Source of the DNA: DASXUC01 sp036505015
GTDB lineage: Bacteria; Sysuimicrobiota; Sysuimicrobiia; Sysuimicrobiales; Kaftiobacteriaceae
Assembly (NCBI GenBank): GCA_036505015.1
Contig: DASXUC010000001.1
Location: 1-5,860, forward strand
Direction of reading: 5' to 3'
Length of the DNA: 5,860 bases
How positions within the stretch are numbered: position 1 is the first letter of the stretch; every line of letters starts with the position of its first letter. Below, piece after piece: positions 5,503 to 5,860 of the stretch. The notes below the pieces were generated by a model. It was not told the origin of the DNA. It saw only the letters and a program-made list of their open reading frames with translations, and ran no database searches. The position numbers were made by a program, and so were the translations under genes.

Positions 5503-5506
5503 CACA

Positions 5507-5860
5507 ATGAGCGTGCAGATCCGGCGGGCCACCCCCCGTGACATCGAGGAGATCCTTCCGGTCTGGGGAGAGCTCGCGATCTACCATGCGGATCTCGATG
5601 CGACGTTCACTCCGTCGGCGGAATGGCCGCACGAGTACGGCGCGTATCTGCGCACACTGATGAACCGCGACGACGCGCTGGCGGTCATCGCCCGCGACGG
5701 CACGCACCTCGTCGGCTATGCCGTCGGCCGGATCACCAGCCTGCCGTCGTTTTTCGAGTCGCGCCAGCGCGGGTACATCCACGACGTCTACGTCCGGGAA
5801 CGATACCGGCAGCGCGGCATCGGCCGGCGCCTGGTCGATGAGATCCTCTCCTGGTTCCGG
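5507..5860 (+). CDS. GNAT family N-acetyltransferase, N-terminal part (runs off the right edge)
   Basis: The visible 118 residues form the N-terminal part of a Gcn5-related acetyltransferase, which transfers an acetyl group from acetyl-CoA to an amine acceptor. The start MSVQIRRATPRDIEEI is the usual first strand and helix (IRxATxxD). Strand HLVGYAVGRI (67-76) and strand GYIHDVYV (89-96) lead into motif A, RERYRQRGIGRRLVDE (97-112), where R101-x-x-G104-x-G106 is the pyrophosphate-binding loop for acetyl-CoA. The reading frame is open to the last base of the window, and the C-terminal motif B lies outside. The ATG at 5507 has GGAGGG upstream. The gene is transcribed away from the ABC exporter genes, so a functional link with them is not implied. 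The acceptor substrate (protein, small amine or antibiotic) cannot be told. Confidence 0.92.
   Translation, partial: MSVQIRRATPRDIEEILPVWGELAIYHADLDATFTPSAEWPHEYGAYLRTLMNRDDALAVIARDGTHLVGYAVGRITSLPSFFESRQRGYIHDVYVRERYRQRGIGRRLVDEILSWFR

Larger units (their letters stand above)
5424..5506. promoter_or_regulatory. Divergent intergenic region between the ABC exporter and GNAT genes
   Basis: These 83 bases must carry the start signals of two divergent genes unless promoters lie inside coding sequence. For the minus strand, a TATGCT hexamer (5437-5432) matches four of six bases of the -10 consensus and lies 8 bases before the ATPase ATG. No convincing -35 is seen on either strand. The region also holds two direct copies of GGAATGT (5457-5463, 5476-5482), two copies of GGAGGAA (5454-5460, 5468-5474) and an inverted pair (5477-5494). 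The promoter assignment is inference. Confidence 0.4.

Noticed and set aside
5424..5507. Upstream ATG at 5507 as the ABC ATPase start
   Set aside because: The 28 added residues do not resemble ABC ATPase N-termini and would fill the divergent promoter region. The conserved domain begins soon after the ATG at 5423.
4509..5510. 333-residue plus-strand frame opposite the ABC ATPase
   Set aside because: The minus strand has the full set of ABC ATPase motifs. This frame has none and is a complementary-strand shadow.
5438..5782. 114-residue minus-strand frame opposite the GNAT gene
   Set aside because: The plus strand encodes a clear acetyl-CoA binding motif and has a Shine-Dalgarno site. The antisense frame has no domain.

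Overview
This is a GC-rich bacterial segment. Five genes run head to tail on the minus strand, and one divergent gene sits on the plus strand at the right end. Reading along the minus strand (right to left), the order is: ABC-transporter ATPase (4494-5423), ABC-2 permease (3427-4497), a DUF1800 protein (1837-3339), a DUF1501 protein with a Tat signal (424-1692), and the N-terminal 107 residues of an inositol-monophosphatase-family enzyme (1-321, cut by the window edge). On the plus strand, a GNAT acetyltransferase starts at 5507 and is cut by the right edge. No rRNA, tRNA, CRISPR array, integrase or transposase gene was seen.

The DUF1800/DUF1501 pair is a widespread but poorly understood module, common in Acidobacteriota, Planctomycetota and some Proteobacteria. 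Together with the GC content and the intergenic repeats described below, it makes an acidobacterial (for example Vicinamibacteria-like) origin my best guess, at low to moderate confidence. Nothing in the window proves the phylum.

The ATPase and permease overlap by four bases (ATGA) and form a two-gene DrrAB-type ABC-2 exporter. The DUF1800 and DUF1501 genes follow in the same direction, but each is separated from its upstream neighbour by a gap (87 and 144 bases) that is largely filled by a repeat-built inverted structure. A 102-base gap then leads to the phosphatase-family gene, which has its own strong ribosome site. Whether the five genes form one transcript is undecided, because the repeats could act as terminators, processing sites or neutral spacers.

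The most unusual content lies between the genes. A 7-base-period repeat (GGGAACA and variants) follows the TAA stop of all three internal genes that have a downstream intergenic gap. In each case the G-rich strand is the mRNA-like strand. In two of the three gaps, an opposite-orientation array of the same heptad lies further downstream, so the element can fold into a long imperfect hairpin (30 positions with a 54-base loop, and 24 positions with an 11-base loop). The G-tracts also fit a three-tier G-quadruplex pattern. I consider this the best candidate for a little-described element here.
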